Positions 46,946 to 59,594 of a stretch of 64,000 nt of DNA are shown one piece after another. Where the stretch lies: NCBI RefSeq assembly GCF_030272615.1, contig NC_081407.1, positions 149,355,744 through 149,419,743 on the forward strand, given 5' to 3'. The translations under genes were made by a program, and so were the position numbers. The stretch is from Cryptomeria japonica (taxonomy: Eukaryota > Streptophyta > Pinopsida > Cupressales > Cupressaceae). The notes under the pieces were generated by a model that was not told the origin of the DNA, did not search any database, and worked only from the letters and a program-made list of their open reading frames with translations. How positions within the stretch are numbered: the stretch's first letter is position 1; the number at the start of each line of letters is the position of its first letter.

Positions 46946-47075
46946 TTTTAAGATATATAAATGATGCTGATATATATATGGAGGCGTTTAATTTTTTCTT
47001 TCCACTTTCATATATAAATTGAATTGAAAAAATTCAACGCCTGGATATATCTCCGCGTCATTTATATATCTTAAA
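46946..47075. repeat. fold-back (hairpin) element
   Basis: The left arm (46946-46998, TTTAAGATATATAAATGATG onward) is complementary to the right arm (47026-47075, ending TCATTTATATATCTTAAA), with few mismatches around a loop of about 27 bases. A GGCGTT/AACGCC pair sits in the middle of both arms. MITE-like. Confidence 0.75.
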
Positions 47076-47079
47076 TCAA

Positions 47080-48830
47080 TATGGTTTAGTGTTGAATTTG
47101 GATTAGGGTTGAAATTGGTTTAATTTTTTATTGAGATTAATGTTAGGATTTAAATTAGTTTATGGTTAACCATCAATTTTGTTTAATTTTATGGTCAAGG
47201 TTTAGTTTGGTTTAGTGTTGGCAACCTTAGAGAAGATACACTTGATTTATTCAATTTGTGATTTGTTTTATTAGGTTCAATGTAAAAGTTACAATACAAT
47301 ATAGTTTAGCATTAGCATTTGATTTGATTTATCATTAAGGTTAAGATTCAATTTGGTTTGTAGTCAAGGTTCAATTTGCTTCATTATTTATTAAGGTTTA
47401 AGATTATGGTTTAATTTTTATTTTATTTTCAATTAAATTCTATGTTAGGTTTGAATCGGGTCCAACTTGGTGTAGACATTAGGTGTTCCATTTGATTTAT
47501 TCTTAATGTTAGGGTATATTTTTTTTAGTAGTCATTCAATTTGGTTTACTGTTGCATGATTGGGATTAAATTCAATGGTGGTTAACTACAAGCCACTCAA
47601 TAAGATTTTCAATTAAATTCTATGTTAGGGTTGAATCGGGTCCAACTTGGTTTAGACATTAGGTGTTCCATTTGATTTATTCTTAATGTTAGGGTATATT
47701 TTTTTTAGTAGTCATTCAATTTGGTTTAGTGTTGCATGATTGGGATTAAATTCAATTAAATATTTGGGTATAGTTTGGTTTAGGTTTTGTTACATTTGGT
47801 GTAACTTGTTCAATTTGGTTTAGGATTAATAGCATTCAATTTGGTTTAGGATTTAGCTTCGATATAGTATGGGGTTAGGGTTAAATTTAGTTTATTAATA
47901 GCATTCAATTTGGTTTAGGATTTAGCTTCAATATAGTATGGGGTCAGGGTTAAATTTTTAAGGTTTTGTGTTATTTAGTGTTCAATATGGTTTAATGTTT
48001 AGTTAAGCTTAATTGGAGTTCAATTTGGGTTATTGTTTAATAAGGGTTAGAGTTTAATTTGCATAAGGGTTTTGTAAGGGGTAGGTTTCAATTTGATTTA
48101 GTGTTTGGGTCCAACTCAAGTCTTATTATTTAATTAAGTTTAGGGTTACAGTGTTCAATTCGGTTCTAGTGCTAGAAATAGGTTTCAATTATGTTAAGTC
48201 TTAATGTTAGGGTTGAATTACATTCACAATTAGGGTTTAATATGATTTACCATTAGGTTTAGGCTTTTATTTGGCCTGGTTAGGGTTAAGTTTTAATTTG
48301 ATATATTATTAATTGTGTTTAGGGTTAGGGTTCAATTTGGTTTAGTGTTAGGGTTAAGTTACATATAAAATTTGAGTTAGGGTTAGAATTAAAAGACAAA
48401 ATCTAATGTAATAAGGGTTAGGGTTCATTTTTGTCTATGGTTTAATTTGGTTTACGGTTATTGTTCAATTTAGTTTACTATTCAATTACATTTATGGTTA
48501 GGGTTTAATTTGGTTTAATGTTCAATTCTAAATTAAAGGTTATGGTTCAATTTGATTTAGTGTTAGGGTTAATATTACATCTAGCTTGGGTTAGGGTTTG
48601 ATTTGTTTTAGTGATAGGGTTAGGGTACAATTTGGTTTAGGTTTGCAATTAGGATTTAGGTAGGTTTCATATTTAATTAGTTTAATGGATGATGTTTGAT
48701 TTCATTTAGGGTTAGAGTTCAATTTGTTTTAGTGTTAGGGTACAATTTGGTTGAATATTTTTGTTTTGCTGTACGGTTAGGTTATTATTTGGTTTATTTT
48801 TATGATTAGGGTCAAAATAATTAATCCTCA
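47080..48830 (+). repeat. degenerate telomere-like satellite
   Basis: About 1.75 kb consists of diverged repeats close to GGTTTAGTGTTAGGGTTCAA with many embedded TTAGGG/GTTTAGGG motifs, the plant telomere-type core. The period drifts between about 20 and 45 bases. Two recent local duplications lie inside: 47426-47572 with 47606-47755 (nearly identical) and 47816-47880 with 47893-47957. Confidence 0.8.
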
Positions 48831-50170
48831 TTAAATCATAACCATTATTATTTATGATGATATTTTTATGTGGTATTAGTTATAATAATAGTAATCATAC
48901 ATTTTATTTCACTTAATATTTTATTATTACTCATTATTTTAGTTGCATGGGCATGTTGATGTTTTATGTTCCAACATATTTTTTCTAATTTGGCTCATGT
49001 TGATGTTATATATTATATTATGTTATTAATCAAATAGACCCATCTTTTACATTAAAATTCCTTCATCTCTTATAATTTTTCTTTATAACTTAGCTGCATG
49101 GATGATAATGGACATGATGATGTTTTACATTTGAAAGCATATTTCTTATACTTTGGTTCATGTTGATGGTACATGTTGTATGATGTATATTAATCAAATA
49201 TATGGTATTGATATTTTAACAATTGAAAAAGGTATTTATTAAAGACTTATCAATTGAAGTATTCTTTAATGAAGAGAATACTAAAGTATTAAGTTGAATG
49301 ATGAGGATATATTACCATGTGATGTATTATATAATGACAACAACATGCATTATGATTTTATTACATTAACTAAATATTTGTATCTATTTGTGTTCTTTAA
49401 TCAAGAAAATATTAAAGTATTAAATTGAATGATGTGGTTGTATTGATTTATATTTGTATCTATTTATGATTCAATTTAAGATATTTTCTCTTGAGGGGTT
49501 CTTGCATAATGACTATAGTTTATGAACATAGTCAAGCAAGCTACATCATCCATGAGTCACGACTAATGTTTTACAATGCATCAATAGTACATTACCTAGC
49601 TTAGATATGTTCACTTTGATGTAGGGTTAGGGTTCAATTGGGTTTCATGTTTTATTATGTGTAAGGTTGGGATTCAATTTTGTACAATGTTAGGTTAGAG
49701 TTAAATTTGGTAAGGGTGTAGATTAAGTCTCAATTTAGAGTGCTTTTAGGGTAAGTGTTAAGGTGTTATCTATTTGGTATATAGTTAATCTTCAATTTTT
49801 ATTTTTATTTTAAAATAAATTAAATAACTTTTAAATAACAAAGATAAAATAAGTCTTAAAAAAGAAAGTAATTCCAAATTAAGATTTTTTAATAAATAAA
49901 TGCAAATATGTATATTAATTAGATTTTTTTTTAATAAAAAAAATTAATATTTTAATATTTGAATTATCTCATTTGTATTGACGAAAATTTTCTCTTCATC
50001 ATTAAACTATTTAATATTTAAAAAATAATATATTTAAATAATATTTAAGAAGAATATATTTATATTTTAAAAAAATGTTACATTCAAAAAAAGACGGTGA
50101 TACTGTTTAATATTTAAAAATAATATATTTAAATAATATTTAAGAAGAATATATTTTATATTTTAAAAAA
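48831..50170. other. AT-rich interval with a second telomere-like patch
   Basis: The satellite motif reappears briefly at about 49610-49760 (GTAGGGTTAGGGTTCAATTG). A block of about 50 bases, TATTTAAAAAATAATATATT and following, occurs twice (50010-50060 and 50105-50160). No gene seen. Confidence 0.6.
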
Positions 50171-50171
50171 A

Positions 50172-50310
50172 GGGTGGGGTACCATAGAAGGTACCGCCAG
50201 TTGTTTGATAGATGATGTGTTGCTGCGAGTCGAACTCACACGGTATCAGTTGATAACCGTTTTGAATCACCACAGTGGTGGAGCGCTTGCCAATAACAAA
50301 AGTGCAGCAA
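50172..50310 (-). mobile_element. probable tRNA-derived SINE
   Basis: The minus strand has a box-A-like TGGTGATTCAAAACGG followed about 35 bases later by a box-B-like GAGTTCGACTC, the spacing of an internal RNA polymerase III promoter. About 60 bases on, it ends GGTACCCCACCC then a T-run, as plant SINEs do. It does not fold as a full tRNA, so I do not call a tRNA gene. Confidence 0.45.
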
Positions 50311-51279
50311 AAGTTATAAGTAGGAGAAAATTTTAATTTTATTTTTAATATTAGAAACAGCTTAATTTATATATTAATATTGATAAACGATAACACAAAT
50401 AGTATTTTGCCATGGAGGACAAGGACACGTGTCTTGACAAAACGTTTATACTTCTTTATAAATACAATATTTTATATTACATTTTAAATTAAATATTTTA
50501 AAAAAAATTATTCGAGTGTATTTTTTCAAGTTTTAGATTATAGTTAATTGGGATTTTAAATTATAAATATAAAAAAGTGAGAGGAATATAGAAAAATATA
50601 ATAGGTCTAAAATTTCAAATATTTACTATTTTTAATAATAATATTTTAAAGTAGTTTTGTGGAATATATTATTTTACATAAGCTAAATGTTTATATCTTA
50701 TATTTTTGTTTTTAGTTTTTATTTTATAATTTTATGTGACGGTGTGAGTATAATATTCTAATATAAATTTTTGATTAATTTGGAGTTCTTGTTTTAGATT
50801 TTTTATTGATTTTAGAAAAGAAAAATATAACTTCTTAAAGAAAATTCATGGTTGAAATTATGGGCATAAAAATGATCCAATTACATAGAAAAAACTTGAT
50901 CCTTGAAAATTCAAATTTCACCATGGCCCGAGTGAATTTAGTTTCAAGTAAACATTAAGTGTTGATTCTCATACTAGAGCTCTAGAACTCTTTTATATTG
51001 TAGATCGTTTACAAATATGCTTGCTTGTATGAATAACAACATGAGACCAATAGAAAAAGACTAAATGAAATTTAATTCTAAAACTTATACACTTTTAAAA
51101 TAGCCCTTCGAAGGTAGAGCATGGCATAATAGACCATAGGAGCACATCTAAAATTAATGACCCGGTGGTTTTGAGAGGCTATAGGGCTCTTGCTTATATT
51201 TTCTTGCAACCTATTGTTTTTGGGTGTAGTGTGTGGCATACCTTATATTTTTTCAAGATATTTGATTAGGTTGAGCATA

Positions 51280-51520
51280 GGTGTGAAACTGACTTTGAGG
51301 GTATCCCCTTTAGATGTTGAAAGTGCTTCCAGACTGGACATGTTGTTGCACGGTGTGAAACTGATAAAAAGAAAAAAAAATCTGCTTCTTGGTGGAAGGG
51401 TGCCTCCTCTTAACACTATTGTGTTAAAAAGAAAAGCTTTTCCTAGGTGGTTGCGTAGGTTCCTCAGGTCAATGGTATTGTGCCTTTGGTTGCTTGATCC
51501 GAGTTATGGATTTGGATGAC
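51280..51520 (+). pseudogene. LINE ORF1 scrap with zinc knuckle
   Basis: In one plus frame the sequence reads CETDFEGIPFRC, a stop, then KCFQTGHVVARCETDKKKKK. This matches the end of plant LINE ORF1 proteins (LPFRCRKCxxxGHxxxxC then basic tail). The first Cys pair is split by the stop. The open 109-codon frame overlapping it is a shadow. Confidence 0.5.
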
Positions 51521-51929
51521 AACACCTGAGTGAGAACCTGTGGTATTGTAAATTTTGTTTACAAGAAACAAAAATCATAGAATTGAAGCAAGCCAAAAAG
51601 TGATCTATTCTATTAGAAAATCCAAAATATAGTAGTTCATGAGATTCCAACGGTCACAAGAACCTCTTGAGAATCGAAGTCCAACAGTCACATTTATTCA
51701 TTACATAATAAAATCTAAAAACTATGAAATTTTCAAAAAACTATATAAAATTTTATCCTAACTTCAACTAGACATAACTTTCTGCATGGGACTCGAAATT
51801 ACCAACCGTTGATCTCGATGGAAAGGTCTCCAAGAGTTGTAGACACAAATTTGAAAGAGCATACACTATCTATGTTGTTTCTCCAGTTGCAAGGGCTAAA
51901 AATGCCCTTAAGACCTTCAAAAATGCGAA

Positions 51930-53517
51930 ATACTAACGTATAGACAAACTAAAGTAAAAAAATAATATAGTTCAAATTTTCTTCTGATCATTACTTCCCC
52001 CTTGGAAAGCAATGGGCCCCATTGCATCAACACTTTGAATGAGATGAGGAAAACATTCTTGAAGTTGCTCTCTGGTAAACCACTTTCCTTGTTGAGCAAT
52101 CTACCCTGCTCGAACCACTTTGTGCAAGTAAATTTGTTGTTGTTTGAGTGTTTTCACCATGGTGTCCACAATCTGATTGCATTGGAATGGGGTAGCTGCA
52201 TTTGGATTTAATTTTGTAGTGGAGATTGTTTCTGCAACATCTAATAGTGGAGGAAAATATGGCTTCAAGAGTTCCACATTGAAGACTGGATGAAGACCCA
52301 GAAATGGAGGTAAATTAAGCTCAAAAGCATTATCACCAACTTGCTTGATGATGGTGTATGGCCCATAACGCAGAGGACGAAGCTTCCTATTGGCACCCTA
52401 CAATCATTCCTTCTAGATATGCAACCACACCTTGTCCCCGACTTGAAAATTATGATGAGTATGATGCTCATCATGTCTCTCCTTATAATTCTTATTGGTG
52501 TGTTCCAAAATTTCATGAACTTGTTGTTGTAGATGATGAATTCTATCGATGAACTAGGTTGCCTTATCTTCCTCCTTCCAACATGTGGAACCAGATCAAG
52601 TTGAATAAGTGGTATGGAAACGTCCATGGGTGCAAGTGGCTGATAACCAAGGCAAACCTCAAATGGGCTGTGGCCAATTGAATCGTGAATTGCCCTATTG
52701 TAGCTATGCTGAACATATGGAAGACTTTTATCCCATGTGCGGGGATGTTTTGAGTGGTACATTCATAGGATGTGTATGATCATCCGATTCACTACCTCTG
52801 TTTGGCCATTTGTTTGAGGGTGGAAAGCAGTAGACTTTGTCAATTTTGTGTCCATCTTTTCCCATAGTGTAGACCTTACTAAGAAACCCACTGTCTCTAT
52901 CCGAGATAATGGTATTCGGTAGACCAAAATGAACCCAAATGCATTCAATGAATACCTTTGTAGTGTCCTCTGTAGAAATGGTTTTTTTACATGCCACTAT
53001 TATTGCCATTTTCAAGAACCTATCTACCACAACAAACACACAATCATGGCCTCTTTTGGTGGTAGGAAGACCAGACATAAAGTCCATAGAAACTGAGTGC
53101 CAAGGTTTTTCAGGAACATGAAGTGGTGAGTACAGCCCAAGTTTACGATTGGCAGGCTTAGCAATAGTACATGCGGTATAGGCTTGAATATGAAATAACA
53201 TCATTCCTTAATTTTGGCCAATAGAAATACTTATGAAGTATAGCAGTAGTCCTACCTATACCAAAGTGACTAGCAACATAACTATAGTGAGCTTCCCATA
53301 TCAACCTTTTACGTTCTGCATTGGGCACATAGATTTGGCCAAGGTGACAAAGCATTCCATCCTGCAAATAGAAATCATTCACTTGTTGTCCCTTCACTAA
53401 TTGATTATAAACATCTGCAAATTCAACATCATTCTCATACAAGCAAGCCCAGGTTTCAGTTTGATGACCACGTAAGTTCAAAACCATACTTATGGCTGCA
53501 ATTGGAGGCCTGCTCAA
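51930..53517 (-). pseudogene. gypsy 2 integrase and C-terminal extension
   Basis: The zinc-binding lead-in RKRLIWEAHYSYVASHFG and YFYWPKLRNDV (53300) precedes core blocks WHSVSMDFMSGLPTTKRGHD (first Asp) and LPNTIISDRDSGF (second Asp); after a frameshift near 52870 comes FHPQTNGQTEVVNRM (the Glu). HPRTWDKSLPYVQHSYNRAI and SPFEVCLGYQPLAPMDV follow, and the end reads VFNVELLKPYFPP, then FTREQLQECFPHLIQ, a chromodomain-like or CHD-type tail interrupted by a stop. The three catalytic residues are present, but in different frames. Confidence 0.8.
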
Positions 53518-53525
53518 ACAGTCTA

Positions 53526-55149
53526 TTACTTTGTTAGTACTTCCCTTCTTGTGGCGAATATTGAGGTGAAATTTTTGAAGATATGTTCACCATCATTGAT
53601 GTCGATCATTCTGCAACTTCCCTTATGTTTGCAAAAATTGAAGGGGTTTGTGATCTGTGTGGAGGACAGTCTCCTTACCCAAAATGCAATGTTTCCACTG
53701 CTTACAGGCTTGAACAATAGCATACAGTTCCTTGTCGTAAGTAGCATATCGACGCACTGTATCAGAAAAGGTCTGACTGTGATATGCAACTAGATGACCA
53801 TGTTGCATGAGGACTGCCCCTAGAGCATATTCTGATGCATCTATTTGTATTTGAAATGACTGTTGTAGGCCTGGAAGAGATAAAATTGGTGCAGAACATA
53901 ACCTTCATTTTAGACCCTCAAATGCTTCTTGTTGAGAACTTGTCCATTTAAACTTTTCTTGTGTTCCCCCCCTCAATGAGTGATTTAAAGGCCAAGATAG
54001 ATGGGAAAATCCCAACACAAATCTATGATAAAAGTTTGCCAACCCGAGGAAACTTTGTAACTTTGTGAGATTTCTAGGAGACGGCTAGTCCTTAATCACC
54101 TGTATCTTCTCTGGATCAACATGGACACCCCCACCATCAATAACATATCATAAGTATATGATACTCTGCATACCAAATGAGCACTTTTCTTTTTTTGCAT
54201 AAAGCCCATGTTCTTGTAAGGTTGAGAGGATTTTTTCCACATGTTGCAAATGTTCCTCCCAAGTTTTGCTGAAGATGAGTATGTCATCCAAATATACCAC
54301 CACGAAGGAATCAGTGAATGATCTAAGTATATCATTCATCATTCTCATGAATGTCGCTAGAGAATTTGTTAGATTGAAAGGCATCACTAGCCATTCGAAT
54401 AATCCCTCTTTAGATTTGAACGTTGTCATCCACACATCTGCCAATTCAATTGGTACTTGATGGTACCCTGATTTCAAATCAATTTTGGTAAAGAATCGGG
54501 CTCCTCTAAGTTGGTCCAAGAGGTCATCTATCCGAGGAAGTGGATACCTATTTTTGATTGAAATTTTATTCAAGGCCCTATAGTCAATACAAAGTCTCTA
54601 GGTTCCATCCTTTTTCTTTGCTAGAACAATGGGGCTGCCACAGGGTGACACACTTGGAGGAATATGTCCCTTCTCAATCAATTCTTGTATTTGCCTCTTA
54701 ATCTCATTATTCTCTAATACTAACCTACGGTAGACTGGTTCATTAGGTAATGGAGTTCCTATTATCAAATCAATAGTATGTCTCACTTGGCAGTGTGTAG
54801 GTACCCTAGTTGGTAACTTAAATAGATTGTCATATTTCATCAAAATTTGATCCGTTGATTTTTTCTGCAGTGTTGTGGTGTTTGTGATGGTGTGGGAATT
54901 ATAAACAGATTTCCTTTCTTCTTCAGAATGAATCATCAATAAAATGAATGTTCCCATTTTGGCAACTAACCTCTTACATTGCTTGGCACTAATCAAAGAG
55001 GTAGTGTATGTAGGGCTTACCTCTGGTATTTGGTATTTCTGCTCACGTAATATGATGGTCATGTTGCGAGGCCTAGACTCATAAACACCATGTCGCTGGT
55101 ACATATATGGTTGTCCCAACAGAACATCACAAACATCTAAGGGAGCCAC
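53526..55149 (-). pseudogene. gypsy 2 reverse transcriptase and RNase H
   Basis: Blocks in order: HCQVRHTIDLI, PSVSPCGSPIVLAKKKDGT then a stop, RLCIDYRALNKISIKNRYPL, ARFFTKIDLKSGYHQVPI, the active site FVVVYLDDILIFSKTWEEHL (both Asp present, unlike gypsy 1), CSFGMQSIIYLGY-like, then RNase H with MQHGHLVAYHSQTFSDTVRR, YDKELYAIVQACKQW and LHTDHKPLQFLQT. Stops and frame changes occur near 54600, 54150, 53920 and 53620. Confidence 0.85.
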
Positions 55150-55211
55150 ATCAAAATTACCTCATCTTTGAAAGGATTTATGGAGTATGAAAGGCGACAC
55201 TGCTGGTGCAC

Positions 55212-55720
55212 CTAGATATCTCTTCCTTGACTAACCCATCCCATTGAATAGGGTTGCGGGCGGGTTGTCATTTTAAGATTCAGTCTCTTCATAGTCTCTG
55301 CAGATATTAGGTTCTTTTGACTTTTTCTATCAACAATAAAGTGCAGGGCTTTTCCTCTAACCCACATTTGTGAATGGAACAATCTCTCCTCATCCTTCCG
55401 GGGCAATATCCTTGTAGTAGCTACCATGGCATATGGATCAGCCTCAATGACCTATTCATGATTTCCTTCTGTGCATGTTTCTGCCACCTTAGATTCTGCC
55501 TTGTCTTCATGCGTCTCCATCATTAAGATTTTGATGGTTCTACAATTTTGTGTATTATGCGAGGGACTCTTATGGAATTCACACCACATACCATTTTCTT
55601 GTGTCTTCTTCATACTCCATGTCCTTTTTGTGGGTGAATTGGGTGAGGGTTCCTTATAGGTTTGTTTCCATGTAGTTTTGCCACCTTCACTCTTCCATCT
55701 GTTGTTTGTGAAATTATCTC
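55212..55720 (-). pseudogene. gypsy 2 protease and Gag zinc motif
   Basis: MVATTRILPRKDEERLF leads to WVRGKALHFIVDRKSQKNLI, the protease active site, in which the usual DSGS reads DRKS. Upstream (55540-55600) the nucleic-acid-binding motif has the form WCEFHKSPSHNTQNC, a CHHC-type variant. Inactive as a protease. Confidence 0.7.
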
Positions 55721-55749
55721 TCCTTCCTTTCTGTTTGAATTTCTCCTAA

Positions 55750-56414
55750 CTTTTGGTAGCAAATTTATATGCACTAGGTAAAGTCTCTATGTTTAGGAAT
55801 TCCATTTCGGTTTGGATGTACCTGTGGAGTCCACTCTGATATTTTAAAACTCCATGCTTCTCAGAATCTCTGATGCCAAGCTTTGATGTTAAGGCTTGAA
55901 ACATATTAGTATATTCCTGAATAGTTTGGTCCTTATTCTGTCAAAGCAATTGCCACTGCATATATTTCTGTTCATATGTGTCAATAGGAAAATATTCTTC
56001 CTTTATATGCTCCATGAATTCTCCCCAAGTGGGTTTTTGATCAAAAATAAAAGTGCTACCATTTTCTGTTGCCTTGGATGCTAACTTTGCTTCCCACAAA
56101 TCTTTCACATGGTTTTCAACTTTTAGGAGAGCGAAAGATATCTTCTCTTCATTTGAAAACTGATTGATAGAGAAATATCTTTCCAGTTTTGAAACCCAAT
56201 CATCAACAACATCTGCATCAATCTTTCCTTGGAATGTGGGTATATCGAAATTCACTTGCACCTTGAATGGTGCATGCCCTATGAATGGTGGGTTTGCTTG
56301 TGACCCACGACTTTCTAGCATTTGCTTGAACTGCTCCATCATTTCTTCACGTTGTTTTTCTAGTGCATCTTCAACTAATGTTTTAATGTCGTCGTCTGTC
56401 TGTAACTTAGCCAT
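55750..56414 (-). pseudogene. gypsy 2 gag
   Basis: The likely start is MAKLQTDDDIKTLVEDALEK at 56414, preceded in frame by LPLRRTRSQ, a common Gag opening. The capsid region reads FDIPTFQGKIDADVVDDWVSKLERYF, LLKVENHVKDLWEAKLASK and WGEFMEHIKEEYFPI. A stop near 55940 breaks the frame before the QYMQ-type end. The reading frame upstream of 56490 is Helentron-copy sequence, not Gag. Confidence 0.75.
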
Positions 56415-57445
56415 TTGCGATCGTGTGCGTCTCAAAGGAAGGTAGTCTAAAGGATTCCTTGTTTCCAACCCCAATCTTTGATATGTTGAACTTGTAAGAA
56501 GAAAAGCCAAACACTGGTAAGGCTATCTTTCACTATCATACCTGATGATATAGAATTAATATATCCTCACCATAATAGAAGACAGGGTAGCAGATTAATT
56601 ACTACACTTTTCCATCTGAAATTGGCTATTAATACCATTGTCTTAATGACTATTATTTAGTGACAAATCAAAAAGATGTAGTTTTAACAGTGCCATTTGA
56701 ATTTCACATCTCCCATTCCCATTGTTCATGTACCTTGGTTGTCCTGTTATATGCTCAGTTTTTCCTCTTTGTAATATGCATATATTATAGATCTTGCAGT
56801 GTGCGAAGAAGCAAAATTAGTGCTTGGAATCTTAATAACCATAACTTAAATGATTTCTAAAACTTTCAACTTCCTAACATGACTTTGGTTTCTTTGGTTA
56901 TAATAGATTCAACAAGTACTTGCATACATACTTCTCAGTGCACATCGCATATATCAAGTAACTACAATGTCTCCTTCCCTTTCTCTATTTATTCATTTTC
57001 AAAAAATAATATAGGAGTGTCATAATGATGTCCATAGTTATAAAATGATATTGTCAATGATTTATTTTTGTATCTGTTTCCTCTAATAGATCCTAAAATT
57101 GGTTTGCCAAGAAAAAAATAGAAATCCCGACATCTGAAATATAAAAAACAAACATGAAACAATTTACAGCCATATTTATACAATGTTAGAATGAAATGGG
57201 TACTCATTATGTGAAGAATTTCATTTTAAATTGATCATTCTCTTTCAAGTCAATTTTGTTCCAGTTCTATTTATCATTAGTAATTGCACAAATTCCACTA
57301 TGGCAAATCTCATTATAAAATGCAGTTGCGGCCTAGTTATTGAATTCATCTCCAGAATTTAGAAAGTTTGTTTTATCATAAAATTTGATTTCTAGACTTC
57401 AATAGGACTCCATACTATAGACTATATAAATTTTTTGTTATCTCA

Positions 57446-58330
57446 GGTTTGTAACTTGCCTTTGTGTCATAGCCCTTTCGAAAGGATTTTATGAAATTGT
57501 TAGCATTGGCAACTTCAACAGCTTCTTCGACCTCAACAAAAGAAACATTGGGATTCCCATAGAAAGTGTTTTCCTTAATTCTACTACAAAATAAGATAGG
57601 TTCCTGACTTACCCATCCAATTTGCATTCTATACCATCTTAAATACAAATTTGTGATGTCTTCACCATCAAAAAGAGTCCAACCTGGAAATAGTTATAAT
57701 GGCCACAAATCAAAATCATAATCTCATCGAAAAAATAAGATAGGTTCTTGACTTACCCATCCAATTTGCATTCTATACCATCTAAAATACAAATCTGTGA
57801 TGTCTTCACCATAAAAAAGAGTCCAATATAGAAATAGTTATTCTAAGATCAAGTACAAAATTACCCAAGATTGTGGAAGCATACAAAATATCTCAGGTCT
57901 GCAACTTGCCTTTGTGTCATAACCCTTTCAAAAGGATTTTACGAAATTGCTAACATTGACAACTTCAATAGCAGCTTCAACCTCAACCATGGAAGCATTG
58001 GCATTCCCATAGAGAACATCTTCCTTAATTCTACAACAAAATAAGATAGGTTCTTGACTTACCCATCCAATTTGCATTCTATACCATCTTAAATACAAAT
58101 CTGTGATGTCTTCACCATAAAAAAGAGTCCAACCTGGAAATAGTTATAATGGGCACGAATCAAAATCATAATCTCATCCAAAAAATAATATAGGTTCCTG
58201 ACTTACCCATCCAATCTGCATTCTATACCATCTTAAATACAAATTTGTGATGTCTTCACCATCAAAAAGAGTCCAATGTGGAAATATTTATTCCAAGATC
58301 AAGTACAAAATTACCCAAGATTGTGGAAGC
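57446..58330 (-). pseudogene. captured ABCB exon array, copy 2 (four units)
   Basis: The long-short-long-short arrangement seen in copy 1 is repeated (full units near 57460-57683 and 57911-58134; short units near 57745-57830 and 58200-58280). The first full unit reads WVSQEPILFCSRIKENTFYG and NNFIKSFRKGYDTK with a GC-type donor where copy 1 unit 1 has GT. The shared pattern shows the array existed before the two Helentron copies separated. Confidence 0.75.
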
Positions 58331-59202
58331 ATACAAAAAAATCAATGGCAACAGGCTTAATATATACAATGATATTAGGACGACACATGAATTTTGGGTT
58401 TTTTTTTGTTTTTTGTTTTAATGATTTCTTTTTCAGTCAACAAATCATTCAGCATGATATCATTCAAAACATAAAATTAACATAGATTACTATCATTGCC
58501 TTACCTCTGCAATACAATCTTCACAATCTCTTCTCTTTTTCGTTGCACAAGGTGCTACTGTCTTCCAGTCTTAGTCATTGTATTGGACTCTACATTTGTC
58601 TTTACTATCAAAATCTGCCTTCTCTATAGCTTGGTATATGCATGTTGAATATTCACTGTTGTAAGTGTTCTTGAAAAGCTTGAAGATAATACTTTGTCTT
58701 TACAAACTTAAAAATATCGAGAAATATGAATATTGTTTCTGAATATGTTTTTCTTTTTAATTTGGTAATTCTAATTCTTGTCTAAAATCATATTATATAT
58801 GTTACATTGTATGATCTTCATCATTTTTCCTACTTTTAACTACTTATTTACAAAACAATGTGAAACTTAAACTAACATTTATTAAATATTCATAAATTGT
58901 ACCATTACTAGCATTCAAACTTCTCAGTGCATATTGCATATATCAAGTAAGTACAATGTCTCCTTCTCTTTCTATATTTGTTCTGTTTTGGAAAACAATA
59001 TAGGAGTGTAGTATTCATGTTCAAAGTTTTACAAATACAATAATATTGTCAATGGTTTAGACTTTTGTTTGTATATTCTTACTGTATATATATGGTGTTC
59101 TATATTAATGTTCTCAATAATATTGTCATACTACTTGTACTTATACTATAATATATTGCATATATATTCCATTAGCAAAAGCTACATTGCATTAGATAAA
59201 AA

Positions 59203-59594
59203 ATGGCTCATGTGATTAATGTTGACACTTATATGAAAACCAATACAAAAACCACATCCAATATTGACATTGATACTATTTTGGAAAATGATGTCTTGTT
59301 TAGACTCCAACCATTCTATTATACTATTGGTGATTGTTTGTTTGATAGCTTAGAACTTTTGCTTCATTTCCGCTATACTTCAACTGAATTACGAAATGGT
59401 ATAGTTGATTATTTCATGTCATCAATATCCATAAATGATATAAATGGTTTAGAAGCTCTTCAGTGTGAATTGCATCCAAATATTTTGAATGAAATGCATC
59501 GTATACACGATGTTGATAAATATTTAGAGAAAATGTGATTGCCTGCATCACCTTCATTACCAGAAAAAGAACAAGGACTTTGGGGTGATACATT
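59203..59594 (+). pseudogene. OTU-like domain A of Helentron copy 2, truncated
   Basis: MAHVINVDTYMKTNTKTTSN is followed by FYYTIGDCLFDSLELLLHF (catalytic Cys kept) and a stop at 59536 where copy 1 has Arg (CGA to TGA). The frame continues to GLWGDTF, where the copia LTR interrupts it. The His end is lost. Confidence 0.75.

Larger units (their letters stand above)
51930..56490 (-). mobile_element. Ty3/gypsy element 2 (chromovirus-like), decayed
   Basis: In minus order: gag (56413-55750), protease (55427-55212), RT (55149-54096), RNase H (53930-53526), integrase (53517-52265) and a C-terminal extension to 51988. Only one RNase H is present, unlike the first gypsy element, so it is a different lineage. 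A purine run AAGGGGGAAG (52000) after the last ORF may be the second-strand primer. No 5' LTR is found: the element ends abruptly at 56483-56490 where the second Helentron copy begins. Confidence 0.8.
56483..59594 (+). mobile_element. Helentron copy 2 (left 3.1 kb only)
   Basis: This segment is a close duplicate of 30283-33386 (start TTGAACTTGTAAGAAG). It shares the non-coding left part, the four-unit ABCB exon array and the start of OTU domain A. It stops within the OTU domain where a copia LTR begins (59595). Differences are scattered substitutions and small indels, so it is not an assembly duplicate. Confidence 0.85.

Noticed and set aside
50200-50300. tRNA gene on the minus strand
   Set aside because: Box A and box B spacing is present, but no acceptor stem or anticodon arm can be folded; a SINE fits better.
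51190-51519. 109-codon ORF as a membrane protein
   Set aside because: The zinc-knuckle signal of a LINE ORF1 lies in another frame of the same DNA, so this is a shadow.
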